Source: Mytilinidion resinicola
Taxonomy: Eukaryota > Ascomycota > Dothideomycetes > Mytilinidiales > Mytilinidiaceae
Reading direction: 5' to 3'
NCBI RefSeq assembly: GCF_010093595.1
Contig: NW_022985468.1
Span: forward strand, 130,615 to 194,614
DNA length: 64,000 nt
In this document: piece by piece, positions 1 through 11,338 of the stretch
How positions within the stretch are numbered: position 1 is the stretch's first letter
Layout: the number at the start of each line of letters is the position of its first letter
Translations under genes and position numbers: made by a program
Notes under the pieces: model-generated
The model's database searches: none
Told to the model about the DNA's origin: nothing
What the model saw: the letters and a program-made list of their open reading frames with translations, nothing else

Positions 1-2
1 AG

Positions 3-227
3 CGCCAGAAACAAAAGAAGGCAAGGAAGCGCACGTATATAGCTAGAAAGGGTATTCTATCAGGTGAAGAAGCAGCCGATCGTGCACAACCTGTACAGGA
101 AGGGGCAGCAGAGGAGGCAGCAGAGCCACCGGCCGAGCGGCCACAGCGAGCAAAACCTAGGTGCAGCATGTGCGAATCAACAGAACACAATGCACGTACG
201 TGCCCTAGGCGGCAGGCAGCTAGCTAG
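3..227 (+). CDS. Transposase C-terminus (partial), CCHC knuckle
   Basis: About 74 codons of an open frame run from the window edge to TAG at 225-227. The protein begins with a Lys/Arg-rich stretch (RQKQKKARKRTYIARKG), continues through an Ala/Glu/Pro-rich linker, and ends with a zinc knuckle CSMCESTEHNARTC (C-x2-C-x4-H-x4-C). A basic KRTYIA-type segment followed by a terminal CCHC knuckle is the usual tail of fungal pogo/Fot1-type DDE transposases. The catalytic domain lies outside the window, so activity cannot be judged. No stop or frameshift is visible in the part present. Confidence 0.65.
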   Translation, partial: RQKQKKARKRTYIARKGILSGEEAADRAQPVQEGAAEEAAEPPAERPQRAKPRCSMCESTEHNARTCPRRQAAS

Positions 228-301
228 TATGTAGCTGCATCAAATATATTTGTTCGTGGTGGAGTAATTCGGAATATTTGGCCTCGGTAGCGTGGTTGGG
301 T

Positions 302-334
302 GGGCCACTAGCTTGTGCGGGCCACTAACTTGTG
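302..334 (+). repeat. Two 16-nt subterminal direct repeats, period 17
   Basis: GGGCCACTAGCTTGTG (302-317) and GGGCCACTAACTTGTG (319-334) differ at one base and lie directly inside the transposon's right end. Subterminal repeats of this kind often serve as transposase binding sites; that role is inferred. Confidence 0.6.
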
Positions 335-344
335 GATTACGTTA

Positions 345-685
345 AGTTAGTTTTCGGAGGCGATTACAAATAATAAACTCAGCCTAAGTTCGGACCCTGT
401 GACCCCCGCCAAGTTTTTGATGATTTGTTCGGAGTGAGCACGCAATCGATTTCAAATCTAACTCATCAGACCGCGCCCTACATAGGAACTGTACCTGAAT
501 CAAAAATATGAGTTCGCACTTGGTTACCCATTCAAGTCATTCCAGGTCCCAAACGATCCCTACAACGTAACTATCGTCTTCCATAATGACTTCCCATCTA
601 TATGGCGATCAGACTCCTGCGGATGTCAAAAATGCTAAGGTACCCCAGATTCCGCTCTATAAGCGCTGTTCATAACCCACTAATC
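345..685. other. Intergenic, upstream of the GST gene
   Basis: I see no gene here. An in-frame ATG at 602 would lengthen the GST by 28 residues, but the added peptide does not look like a GST N-terminus. The stretch probably holds the GST promoter and 5' UTR. Confidence 0.5.
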
Positions 686-1558
686 ATGGCAAAACAGGGT
701 CTTCATTTGATCACGCAGAGCACCCCGAATGGCCAGAAAGTACAGATCTTTCTTGAGGAACTGGCCGATGTCTACGGTACAGAATGGACAACTACTCTTA
801 TGTCAGTGAAGTATTCATTCCAGATGGCAAGAGCATTGATACTAACACCGGCGTTATGAAGTGACATATCGACGAACGAACAAAAGAAACCATGGTTTCT
901 TCGCCTCAATCCAAATGGTATCTTAACTCCCTCCACTGAATTTCGCAGATACTAACTTGTAACCAGGCCGAATCCCAGTCATCGTTGACAATACTCAATC
1001 GCCTCCACATCCAGTGATGGAGACTTCTGCTGAACTCCTGTACCTCTTGAAGTTTGACACTGATCATCGCTTTGGATTCAAGGACGAGCTCGAGCAAAGC
1101 GAGCTCATTCAATGGCTATTTTTCTGGCATGGCAGCGGTGCTCCATACCAAGGAAATCTCGGTTTCTTCAGACGCGCAAAAGAGCAGAGCACGTGTAAGT
1201 TATAGCCTATATCTGTCCTCCACTCCGTATGAATTCAACTCGACGGTGCTGATATAATCATCACTAACTAGTTGCCATCAATCGATTCCGAAAGGAGACG
1301 TATCGAGTATTTGGCGTTCTCGAACTTCAGCTGTCTGGCAAGTACACCGGCCAACCGAAAGAGTATCTTGCTGGGAAGGGCGCCGGAAAGTACTCTGTGG
1401 CTGACATTGGGACCTGGGCGTGGGTGAAAAACTGGTCAGCTAGTGGGTACACGGATGAAGAGTTTAAGGAATTTCCACATCTGCTCAAATGGATTGAGAG
1501 GATTGCAGGGAGGGCTGCTGTCCAAAGGGGAATTGGCGAGAAATACAAGCCATCCTGA
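686..1558 (+). CDS. Glutathione S-transferase (Ure2/YfcG-like)
   Basis: Model join(686..810,862..917,967..1194,1272..1558) closes phase exactly and gives 231 aa, normal for a cytosolic GST. The introns are 51, 49 and 77 nt, and introns 2 and 3 carry actaac branch points. The thioredoxin-like half (about residues 5-90) has the Ure2-type N-terminal motif STPNGQKV (residues 12-19), the RLNPNGRIPVIVD segment with its conserved proline near residue 64, and the glutathione-contacting ETS at 79-81. The helical C-terminal half contains YSVADIGTWAWV. Proteins of this group conjugate or reduce glutathione disulfide bonds in stress and xenobiotic responses; substrate unknown. I chose ATG 686 because the family N-terminus starts there. 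The gene stands alone. Confidence 0.9.
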
Positions 1559-2044
1559 GCTCGCTGTCCTAGTAGGCTGCGGGTTACATCTAAGCCAAAT
1601 TTGATACTTCGAAAATTGCCGCATCACCTCCAATAGAAAAATTCCAGAAACTTGCGTTTATTTATAAGATGCTCTCATTCCAAACCCCAACAGCGCACGC
1701 AATCGAACACCAGCCACCAACCCATAGAAAAACAGCACCGCTTCATGCCACAGCCCCTCCCATATTTTCCAACATGAAATAGAGTCCCAATCACGCCATC
1801 TCTTTCCTTCCCTAACTCTCTGCCCCATCTAAGCCCCACCCACCACCTCCCTCATCTCGAACACACCTCCGCGCTCCATCTCCGACTCACCCTCCTCACC
1901 ACCACCCTACCCCAACAACCAATCCTAAGCCTCCCCACCACCTCACTTCCACCCATCGTCCAACCCGCGTGGGGAGGGGCCTACCTTAACCTAGTATCCA
2001 CCGCTCTGCTACCGCCCCAACTCCAGCACGCGCGCAGACCGCAG

Positions 2045-2076
2045 GGACCTCCGCCATGCGCGCAAAGCGGAGGTCC
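2045..2076. other. Perfect 10-bp hairpin
   Basis: GGACCTCCGC at 2045-2054 is perfectly complementary to GCGGAGGTCC at 2067-2076, with a 12-nt loop. It could be an RNA hairpin or a dyad binding site. It lies 2 nt upstream of a second inverted repeat. No function is assigned. Confidence 0.55.
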
Positions 2077-2077
2077 G

Positions 2078-2178
2078 AAAAGCGGGTCGCCAGCACACAC
2101 GCCGCCCTCGTCTCTGCCGTCTGAACAGGCACGTGGGCGTCGTGAGCGGTGAGTGAGATGCAGGCCCGACCCGCTTTT
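2078..2178. repeat. 12-bp inverted repeat
   Basis: AAAAGCGGGTCG (2078-2089) is repeated in perfect inverted form as CGACCCGCTTTT (2167-2178) with 77 nt between the arms. Together with the adjacent hairpin it gives a compact dyad-rich block. Nothing in the sequence says what it does. Confidence 0.5.
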
Positions 2179-5100
2179 GCGTGGGGGGGCGGGGAGGAGG
2201 TCGGTCAGATACCGCGATGGCGTGAACGGGGGACGGGGACGGCGGGTTGAGAACACGGAAGTAGATTTGGAATGGGAAACTAGAGTTAGGGTGAGCGTCA
2301 CAAGGAAGGAGCGGTGAGGTGGAAGAGGGGGGGAGGAGCGTGCCGTGCTGGCCTGCCTAGAGGGGGTAGAGGAGTTTGTGGTACTGGTAATCGCGGAATT
2401 CGACGCGAGTTCGAGACGGGAATTTTGATTGAGATGGGACTGAGACAGTTGGAGGAAGGGAAGGTGGAATAGGCGGAGCTGAGTGGAGCTGCGACATGCC
2501 GTTTCGCATTAGCCGCGCGATGATGCGGTCGGCCAGGGCCCCGAGTCTGCCACGCCGCAAAAAGCCGTTGGGAGCTCGAGCGGGCCGTTGAATATTTCGT
2601 GCAGCTCCGCCACGAGCTGGGCTGGCTGGCCACCCGCCTGTGGGGAAAGAGCCCAGAGATCCCTCACGAGTCCCCGCGTGGGATATTCCAAAGGAAGGAT
2701 CTCGTAAGCGCTCGCGAACGCTTCCCCCCGTGCTACTTACCCAGCTCTAGGAAGGTCGCACGGGCGCATGCGTAGGTGTGCTAGACCCGATCTACGATTT
2801 ACTGATCCCATCTCGGGGTTGCGCGGGCGGTCCTCGTGAATAGAGCCACCAGTCGCACAAGCAATGCGCTTCGCCCTTGGACGATTCGGCCGGCGCGGTA
2901 AGGCCGGGGAAGCGCTGACGTAGACGTCACCGATGCCTGGTGAGGGGGGGTTACAAGACCCGAAGTCACTTCTAGAGATTGCGTGCAGGCGGTCCGGGGC
3001 GGGCCATGCTATCGTGTTGCGGACCGCAAGGGCACAGTAAGACGGACCCGTGGCGACGGATCGCCCCATACGTGCGACAAATGGCAGTTTGCAATTTCTA
3101 TTCTCGATGCTGTCGAAGTGAGGTGAGCTGAGAAGAGCGGCGAAGCCTCTGAGCCACTGTTGGAGTCGCACAGAACCCGTCTGCTGGGTCGCTGCGTGCT
3201 GAGCTGCTGAGGCAAGCAGCAGTGCCAGCGGTCAGGCCCAATGGTAACCTAGGAATCCGGGGAACAGTGCGGAGGTAGGTTAAATTAGGCTTTCTTATTT
3301 AGCCAAATGGCAGATGACCACTGTGAGCGCTCATCCTGCCACGCGGGTAAACAGCCAGCGGGGCGGGCGACTGGGAATAGATCCGTCGCTGTGGTTTTCT
3401 CCCGAGTGCTGGTCGTCGGCGATGGAGATACCGGCCCCGGAGCTGAGGCTTCAAAGGGAGTGTTGCAATTTTTAATATTGAGTTGACACTAAGGATTGGC
3501 TGACCACCATGATTGAGGATACTGGAGAGTACAGGACTGAGACTGGCGAGAAAGGGAGATATGGAAGAGAGCGCAGCTGACGGGTAAGCAACGCAGTGTC
3601 ACGCTTCCCATGGAAGACAGCCCTGCAGCTCTGCATGCTTTGGTTCTCTTTTGCCGTGTCTTTCGCGCCGTTGTCAGGGAGCAGAGCGATGCGAGGAAAT
3701 AGATGAAATTGAAAGCGAAGCGACCAATAGGAATGAAGCAATATGAACGAAGGAAGCGAAGAGGTTCCATAGACCTGCCTACCCTGCCTACCTCACTCAC
3801 CGTTCACTGTGAGCTGGGACAACGAATTCGGAGACAGGCGCCAGCCGCGCTTTGCATCCTTCTTGTCACATTCCCATCCAGATGAAGAAGGAGACTCGAA
3901 CCTCATATTCTTTTTCGATAGCACAGACCTGATAACAACTCGGCAGCCATCGCTAGCGATCCCCAGAAGGGCTCGCTGATCCCAAGGGTGGCGGTTGCTG
4001 GTGGTTGGGAGGGCCCGTCCCTTTGTCTCACGCGCACCATTCTTCTCCGTGTGTGTGGCAGGGAATCCAAGTTCGTGGGACACATGCTGATAAGCACGTG
4101 GGGCCGCCTGCTGCATGAGGGGCGTTGCAAGCAGAACGTCCTCGGAGAATCTCGCCCCCACGCATCTTCGAGGCGAGGCGCTGCGGCTGGAGGGGCACAT
4201 GAGCGTTGCCATGCCCCTCAGAAATCGCGTGCGCATACCGTGCAGGATCAACGGGTCCGGGGCGTGCGCGCAGGTCGGCGGAATCCTACCTGCCAGGTTG
4301 GAGATGGCACCGTCTGAGAAAGAAAAACAGGTAATAATGGAAATGGCCACAGCAAACGGCAAGTGGACGGAGAGTGACGCAGTGCTTCCTCGGTGCGAAC
4401 GGAACACCACCGAAGGTCGTGCGCATTCTGCCATTGCCGAAGAAGCTGTCTGTGCGGATTAAGAGGGGAGAGAGCTGGGATGTCTGAAAGCGACCCACCA
4501 CCCATCGTGCTGGAATTGGGGATCTTGTACATCCGTGCTTGGCATGCACAAAGGCAATATGTGACGGAAACAGCTGCGGGTGCTTTATGTTCGGGGACCA
4601 TAAAGGCAGCAACGGGTCTTCGGAATGATTGAGAGCTCTAAATTATGGCGATGAAGCAGGAGTCCTTAGTGAATGGAGATGTATTCGAGGAGAGCATCAT
4701 ACCTTGCTACTTACTAACGGGACACATGTCTTCCGCAGCATTGCCTGGCTCCCAATCCGATATGAAGTTGCAGAGACACTGCCTGTGTACCTCGTTAAAC
4801 AGTCCATTTGTGAACGTATCGCGTGCTCGCAAAGTGCCTTCAATTTGCACCCATCCCCTGGCACCACCATCGGTCCCGACACCTGCAACCATATCCCGAA
4901 CCCACCCTCACGGTCTCTGCTTTGACCAGCCGCGTGCCCAACCCATCCTCAAAACCACGCGGCGGCATTTGCGGGTTGGATTAATTGGGCACCAACAATC
5001 TCGCAGCACATCCTCTGACACAAACCCACCCACATCCGCGCCCCTGGAGCTGGGAGCTCCCAAAAATCAACACAGGCCCACATCGCAATACCACCACCTG

Positions 5101-8100
5101 AATCGCTCAGGGCGAAGTCACCCAAAACAGGCGCAAATCCGCCGCGGAAACAACATCCCCTATCCCCCCGTACGCTAACTTTACCAGCAGGCTTTGATCG
5201 TGCGGCACCTTCGCGCAGAGGCTGGGACCAGCAATCTCGGGAAGCCGGGCGCGAGAGCAAAACGGGAAAATGGAAACGGGGAAGCCAGCCCCTTCGGTAC
5301 ATAGGTGAGCGAGGGCGCGCGCGGCGGAACATGGGAGCGACATTCCGACGGGAATAGCAGCGGCCGTCGTGTGGATTGGCGGGGGTGTGGGAGTGTGGAT
5401 GTGACGAGATTGTGACGATGAAAGGTAAGTGCGTTTTGGCGGCAGCGGAAGGGAGGGAACGGTCGGTCCATCCCGTGCGACTTGATACGGATACCCGTCG
5501 GCTTGCCGCGGCAACGGTTGACAAAAGCATCAAACACGGTGGTTGCTTTGGGATTTGGATCCGTTCTCTTGCGAGTGTGACACGGCGGAATGCGGCCGTA
5601 CCTGAGGACCCAAGGGCCCCCAGATTACAGGATCATGAGTGTGGAGCAGACACGTTGTGTTTGATTGGCGTGCGGAAGACGGCACGCGGACAAGGATTCA
5701 CAAGCGGAAATCCCGTTCATGCCCCGTGCACCGAGAACGGTTAGAGCCGCGCCGGAACCATGCTCTCGGGTCGAGCCAAGTCTCCGGGAAACTGGTTGGT
5801 GGTGGTTGGGTGGGTGAAATTGAAGCACCCCATGTCTTTCGGCACCGGCATCGGGAGTGAGCATCTTATCAGACGCCCGCACATCGCTTCTGCACCTCAA
5901 GACAGACGAGACGCGATGTGATGCGCGCATCCATGGTGAGACTTGTTCGCGAGGAACTCTTCCCGAAACAGCCCGGCTAAAATGCAGCTTTCCGCAAGAG
6001 GATGTCACTGCGCCATGCTATCGGCAAGCTGGGGTTTATCATGTTTGGTGTAACGATACAGCAATACGCGCCAGATTCTATACCGAGTAATACAGCTGCA
6101 GTTTCGACGTTACCATCTGTGCGAGCTCTGTCAGAGTGTTCCATGTGAAGGCTGAGGTGCCATGCGTATCACTGTGGCGCAGCCATTTCAGCTGAGCATG
6201 TCCAAGAGAGAAATATAGTGACCTCGTCATTCAAGAACGAGAACTCCAAGGAGGGTCTCACCACCGGCATGCATCACGAAAGTCGTTTGTTCCACGACAG
6301 ATTAATATCGCGGCCGTTGCACCTCCGGAGTCCCCAATATTTTACCCTGTGATCATCCGTTGGAGCTTGTATTCCGCAGTAAGCAAGGCGACACTGGCAG
6401 CGATGCGTGCTTGGCGCAGGACGAGAATGTGGGTTGATCAGCCCAACGTGTTAGTGACGACGAATCCGGGGAAGCAGAGGATGTACCCTTCTCGGGTCCC
6501 ACAACCTCATGCATTCAGTACACCGGCATAATCATGTGACGGAGAATATAGTAGAGCAGTAAAAGCTGCCTTAAGACAGCCCGTACTCGAGCACTGACAC
6601 AACACTCGGCTGTTTAGGCTCCTGTCTCGTGATTGTGCGAATTCCCGCATGCTGCCCGAGGTCTTCGCCGGACTGCTCTCGCCCTCGTCAGCGCATCTGA
6701 CTGCTGCGCTGACCTCGAACATGCAGAAGGTCGCAAGTGGCCGCAGTACCTATGTAGACAGCACATGGAGTGACCGCGAGAGCGATGGCGATCTTGCCCC
6801 GAGGCGGGTATTTGTGGGGTATAGAAAATATGAAACCCTCCCTCGGCCCTGCGGACCGCGTCAGTGCAGGCAATGCTGTCTGATCACAAGGTGAGGAGCG
6901 CAGCCTGGCAGCCTTGCTCTGGGTAGGGACCCCGGGCCAGACGTCTGCGACAACACAGCAACGCGGTTAACTCATGGCCGGGCCGGAAATGGACATCATT
7001 CTGGGATGTAACAGAAGACTGAAGGTCATCTGCTAGGCATGGAGCTCAGAAACCTGGAGATCGGGAGCGACCAGCGTCGTTTATTGCTCGAGTCGCAGCC
7101 TCTGTCGCAGGCGGACTACGCAGTGCGTTGGTTACTGCCTGGCGACAGTCATTCTTGTGTACAACGCATCGCCCGCTGTGCCTGGGGAAGGATGGCGCAA
7201 CAAGGAATCGGGTCGCACATGATTCCTGTGCAGCGTGGCGATTCGCGAGCGAAGCAGATGACCAGCAGATGACCTCGACGGCAATCGGTCTGGAGATGCT
7301 CGTCGTTACAGACCCACGCTTGTGAATCGCGCGCGTAACTTTGTCAGACAGTTGACTCGAGGCTCCCAGTCTCCAGACATGAGGTCGGGGTAAAGTGTCT
7401 CAGAAGCCAAAACGGAGCACGCTGTCCGCCGCACATCCATCCACCACCGTAGAGGCAATGTTTCGCGGGGCTAGGACGACTCTGGGGAGTGTCAGACTGG
7501 TGGAATAGTACTTGCGATCAAGTCCGGATGGCGTGTGCGATAAATACCACGATCGAGACGTATCCGATGTTCTGGACCCTGTTTGAAGCCTTCCCGCCCG
7601 ATCTGGACAATCTGGACCTGATGTTAAATCAACATGCCATGTTTTACCCCACGTTTGAATAGACGCTGCTTCTCGAGGTGGTCCAATCCATGCCGTGATG
7701 ATTGTTACATCGCGGCCGGATTTTCGTGATGCTCTGTAGCGCCTCTACTGTAAGTGCTAAGTCTCGTCACGGGCAGTGTTTCGAGCACGATGATTGGCAA
7801 CGGAGAAAGCCCGCCTGCCCAATGGAGAAAGTCACCAGCGCACGCGGGAAGCCTCACGCCTCATCCATATCGCGGGCGGGCAAAAGCCAGGGCTGCATGT
7901 GATACTCTCGAGAGGGGTCGCGCTGAGGCGTCTGTCTCCAGGATCGTCCAGGTCGCAACAAAGGCCGCGAAGTGGAGAGCGGAAGCGAACTTGGGCGCCC
8001 GGAGTGAGGCGAAAGACGCGATCTAGGGTTGCAGAGATGGCGATTCAGCGGCGATTCAGCAGCGATAGAAGGCCCGCCGTTGTCCAGCCAGCTCCCAGGA

Positions 8101-8214
8101 CAGGGAATCAGGGTCCAGAGGTGGCCGCAAGAGTCAAGTAGGCCGTCGGAGCGGCGTTCTGGGTGCGGCCATTTCGGGCTGGTGCAGCGCAGGGCGGGCA
8201 CGGAATTGGGCAGA

Positions 8215-8247
8215 GGTGAAGACAGGGTGAAGACAGGGTGAAGACAG
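8215..8247. repeat. 11-bp tandem repeat, 3 copies
   Basis: Three perfect head-to-tail copies of GGTGAAGACAG. Confidence 0.85.
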
Positions 8248-8761
8248 GCCGAGCGGAACAGAGGAATTCATCCGCGGCGAACGTCTAGCCGCATCCGGCT
8301 GCTGTAACAGAACGGCTGACTTAGCGGTATTGTCCTGAATCACGCGTCCGGACGGTATCGCTAGCGGCCAATGCCTGCAGCGGGAATCATCAGGTGCGGC
8401 GGCGGTGACAGCTGGCTGGAGCCTGGGTGGCCCGTCGAATGGCATCCAAGGCGCTCTCTGCGTCGAGCGTTGAGGCGGAACAGCCAGCGAAGAAAAGCTA
8501 CCCAGTCCTCTGACCATCAACAACAACGTCGGCCCCGTGATATGGCACAGTGGGATCGGTCCTCTGGCGACGCTGCGCACGGGGCGACCAAGCGGCCGCG
8601 TTTCCAGAAGCCCGAGAAGGCTGCGCTGCTGGCCGTGCTGACTCGCCGCGGGCTCTCCCCAGAATGCCTCGTGATGTGCTGCGGGCTGGGCGTGGGGAGC
8701 AGTCCAAGTTGGCCCGGACGAAGCGCCCTGACGTCCCCACCGCGGCAATCCACGCACCGCG

Positions 8762-8788
8762 GCTTGCCAGGCTTGCCGGGCTTGCCAG
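8762..8788. repeat. 9-bp tandem repeat, 3 copies
   Basis: Three copies of GCTTGCCRG, the middle one with a single difference. If read in frame it would encode a collagen-like Gly-Leu-Pro run, but no supporting gene is seen. Confidence 0.75.
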
Positions 8789-9229
8789 GGGCGCCGACTC
8801 GTGAGCACGCCCGAGCCATGCCTTCGTCGACGCCGCCACGAGTCGCACGCCCTTCTGCCGCCGCCGAGACGGGGAGGAGCCTCGGGATGGGCACCCAGCG
8901 CTGGTGTTTGCACTCGCATCGCAGGCCCCAAGCAGCGACAGCTCGAGCACAGGCTAGGCACTGGATTCCGCGCGAGCCGTAGCCACTCGGCGCCCGCGAC
9001 GCAGCGCAGAGAGCGTGCGAGGAAGAGCGGTGTCCAGGAACATGGGCCGGCAATCCAGCGAGCCTGCAGTGACTTGGGCGGTTGTACTCCGAGCGCTGGC
9101 TGGCCTCCCCAGCCGCAGACCCCCATGCTGCGTCCATGCCCCATGCCATGCCATCAAACGCCTCTGGTCCCACAGCTCCGGTAGCAGGCGTGTGGAGGCT
9201 TCGTGGGTGCGACAGGTCTCTCCCACCTT

Positions 9230-9546
9230 TATTATGTGGCACGCTCCCAGGCCTCCCATTCCGACAAAGACTGCCCCGGCCTTACACCACCACGCCCTCG
9301 CCCTCCCTCCCTGCGCACCTCACCAACACGCTCGTTCCCAGCCCTCGACACCCTCCCGCCTTATGAACACGGCCGAACGCTCTGTTTGCGTGCGAACCTC
9401 ACCCTCACCTGCGGCCCACCGTCCTGCCCTGCCGCGGTGCCGATCTTGACGCAATCGCCTCCCAGCGGCCGAACGCAGCGACTGCTCGCACCCTCCCCTT
9501 CATAACCACCACCACGGCGTCGCCAGCCAGCCCCAGCGCGCCCACC
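9230..9546 (+). promoter_or_regulatory. C/T-rich promoter block of the Mks1-like gene
   Basis: The 300 bp before the start codon are dominated by C and T on the coding strand with several CCCTCC runs, a common feature of core promoters and 5' UTRs in filamentous ascomycetes. No TATA box stands out. The start context CACCATGC fits a fungal Kozak sequence. Confidence 0.45.
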
Positions 9547-11338
9547 ATGCCCTTCTACTCGGAGAATCCCATTGTCCGCGTGGAATCGGGCGCCATGCAC
9601 ACCATCGAGACGCGCAACGCCGAGAACCTCTTTGGCCTGTGGTCTGGTGAGTGCCCCTTCTGGCTGTGTACAAACAGCCAACTAACGAGCCGCAGTATTT
9701 TCAAAGTGCTCAGCGGCCATGGAGGACGGGAAGCGCTACGAAAACATGTCCTGGCGATTGTGGAGCCGCGAAACGTTCTGCTGCGCGCCTGACCACGCCA
9801 ACCCCACCCCGTTCTACCCGCAGTGGACCTTCACCGCGAAGCTTTCAGGTGACCTCGAAGCGCCCGAGCTGTCTTCTAGCGTCGAGTCCGGCTGCTCTGA
9901 AGTTGAACCTCACCAAATACACAGCTCGGCCCGCTCCGACTCATCCTCATCGCGCCCCGAACTGCGCCGGCACGACTCCACCGAGAGCCGGAGTAGAGGG
10001 AAGGAAAAGCACATTACACCCATTGACCTCGAGAAGATGGTGAACTCGATCAAAGAAAAGAAAGAGCTGGAGCCACTATCACCTCTGCCCCCGCAGCTCG
10101 CGCAGGCCCTCCCCTCAACCGCGGTTCGATCCTGCGAAGACACCACCCCTCGGCCCTCGTCTCCACCACACGCGCACTCGCACATCGTCCCTGAATCCTC
10201 CACGTCAACCGTGGCCACAGCGATTGGTAGCGAGTTCTCGAACATGAGCCCGCCCGTCGGCTCCGAGACGAGCACCTCGACCGATCTCAGCTCCCACAGC
10301 ATCGTGCGCGGCTTTTCGCCTGGCCAGATATCGTCCTCTATGCGCTCCTCGACAAATCTAGTTACCCAGCCATCCATTCTCAAGCCCTCGACACCGCAGA
10401 AGTTCGAGCCCCTCAAGAAGAAGGCAACGCCAATGTTCGTTCTAGGCGGTTCTTCCGACGAGGACAACAACAGCTCATTCGAGAGCTCGTTCCTGCAAAA
10501 GCGTAGCTCTTTGTCTGATGCGCTGAAGCGGCCAGCTTTCAACCGCAAGACGACTACTTTCAAGGAAGAGGTCATCACGCGTACGATCCAAGACCGCTCT
10601 GAAGAGAGCGAGGCCGCCATTGAGACCGACAGCGAGGACGACGATGATGAGGACGACGACGAGTCGGATGATAATGCCATCGAAGACGAGGATTATGAGG
10701 ACGACGACGACCAGTGGGAGGACGACGACAACAGCGGCCCGTCCAGCGTCACTGACAAGGAGCTCTTCCGACGCGTTGACTCGAGTGCCAACCTGAGATC
10801 GCGCCGCTCGCTGCTCACAACACTGATGCACGAAGGCGACCGGGCTAAAGCACTTCAGAACGCAGCGTCGCAATCCACACCCGCATTACGCCGGTCACGG
10901 ACGTCTTCTCCCAACGGTCCATCTCTCGCCACCTCCCCACACGACGAGCCCGGCTTGATGATGCGCGCCACCCAGATTCCTCGATCGAAGCCCATTATCA
11001 TGACAACCTCCAACACCCACCCTCCTGCATTGTCTCCGCGCACGACCCGACGAAACATGCTCCAGACCGAACTGACCGAGTCCCTTCGCAAGCACCTGCT
11101 TTGGGAGCGCCAGCAGAAAAACGCCACCAACAACGCCGTCCTGAAACGACAGCAGAGCGCGATCTCCAACCCAGCGCTTCGACGCGCAATGACTACCAAC
11201 GACATCAAAAGCATGAAAGCCTTCCCCGGCGAAGCGACTGGAAAGCCATCCGCCTACCGGGACATGGCTAAAAACAACTCCTCCTACAACGAATACTTCG
11301 ACCAAGGCCTTCAGGAATACCACCAGAAAGGCTGGTAG
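9547..11338 (+). CDS. Mks1-like regulator (GATA_AreA + DUF3295)
   Basis: Model join(9547..9646,9696..11338) encodes 580 aa; the 49-nt intron has a CTAAC branch point. Residues about 28-60 (NLFGLWSVFSKC through MSWRLWSRETFC) match the short domain shared by the N-terminus of nitrogen regulator AreA and by Mks1-type proteins (Pfam GATA_AreA, formerly DUF1752). The last ~95 residues (from RRNMLQTELTESL through HLLWERQQ to QEYHQKGW) match DUF3295, the C-terminal half of the same fungal family. Between them lies a long Ser/Thr/Pro-rich, probably disordered region with an Asp/Glu run at about 345-380. In yeast Mks1 is a cytoplasmic negative regulator linking nitrogen quality, Ras-cAMP and retrograde signalling; the same role here is inferred. 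There is no DNA-binding zinc finger, so it is not AreA itself. It sits isolated in a gene-poor region. Confidence 0.88.

Larger units (their letters stand above)
1..344 (+). mobile_element. 3' end of a pogo/Fot1-like DNA transposon
   Basis: The window opens inside a transposon. It contains the last codons of a transposase-like protein (stop at 225-227), an untranslated tail, and a probable right end at about 342 followed by TA (343-344), the target dinucleotide of Tc1/mariner/pogo elements. The right terminal sequence read inward starts ACGTAATCCACAAG, but the left end lies outside the window, so the terminal inverted repeat cannot be verified. Two subterminal direct repeats sit just inside this end. 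The element family is inferred from the protein tail; the exact boundary is inferred. Confidence 0.6.
1559..9546. other. 8-kb gene-free region
   Basis: No reading frame here shows a recognisable domain, consistent splice sites or protein-like composition. The longest frames (for example 336 codons on the minus strand at 8134-9144) are rich in Arg, Pro, Ala and Ser, as expected from stop-poor GC-rich DNA. The first 400 bp are strongly pyrimidine-biased on the plus strand. I could single out a strong hairpin near 2.05 kb, a nearby 12-bp dyad, two short tandem repeats near 8.2 and 8.8 kb, and a C/T-rich block before the next gene. It may hold long regulatory sequence or a non-coding transcript for the Mks1-like gene; that is inference. 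Confidence 0.55.

Noticed and set aside
3793..5533. Overlapping frames of 120-210 codons on both strands
   Set aside because: All six phases are open for long distances here; no motif, splice pattern or plausible start distinguishes any of them.
8134..9144. 336-codon minus-strand open frame
   Set aside because: Arg/Pro/Ala/Ser/Gly-rich, no domain, and overlapped by long frames in other phases; typical of stop-poor GC-rich DNA.
9910..10680. 256-codon minus-strand frame inside the Mks1-like gene
   Set aside because: Ser-rich mirror of the acidic and Ser/Thr-rich coding strand; no independent support.
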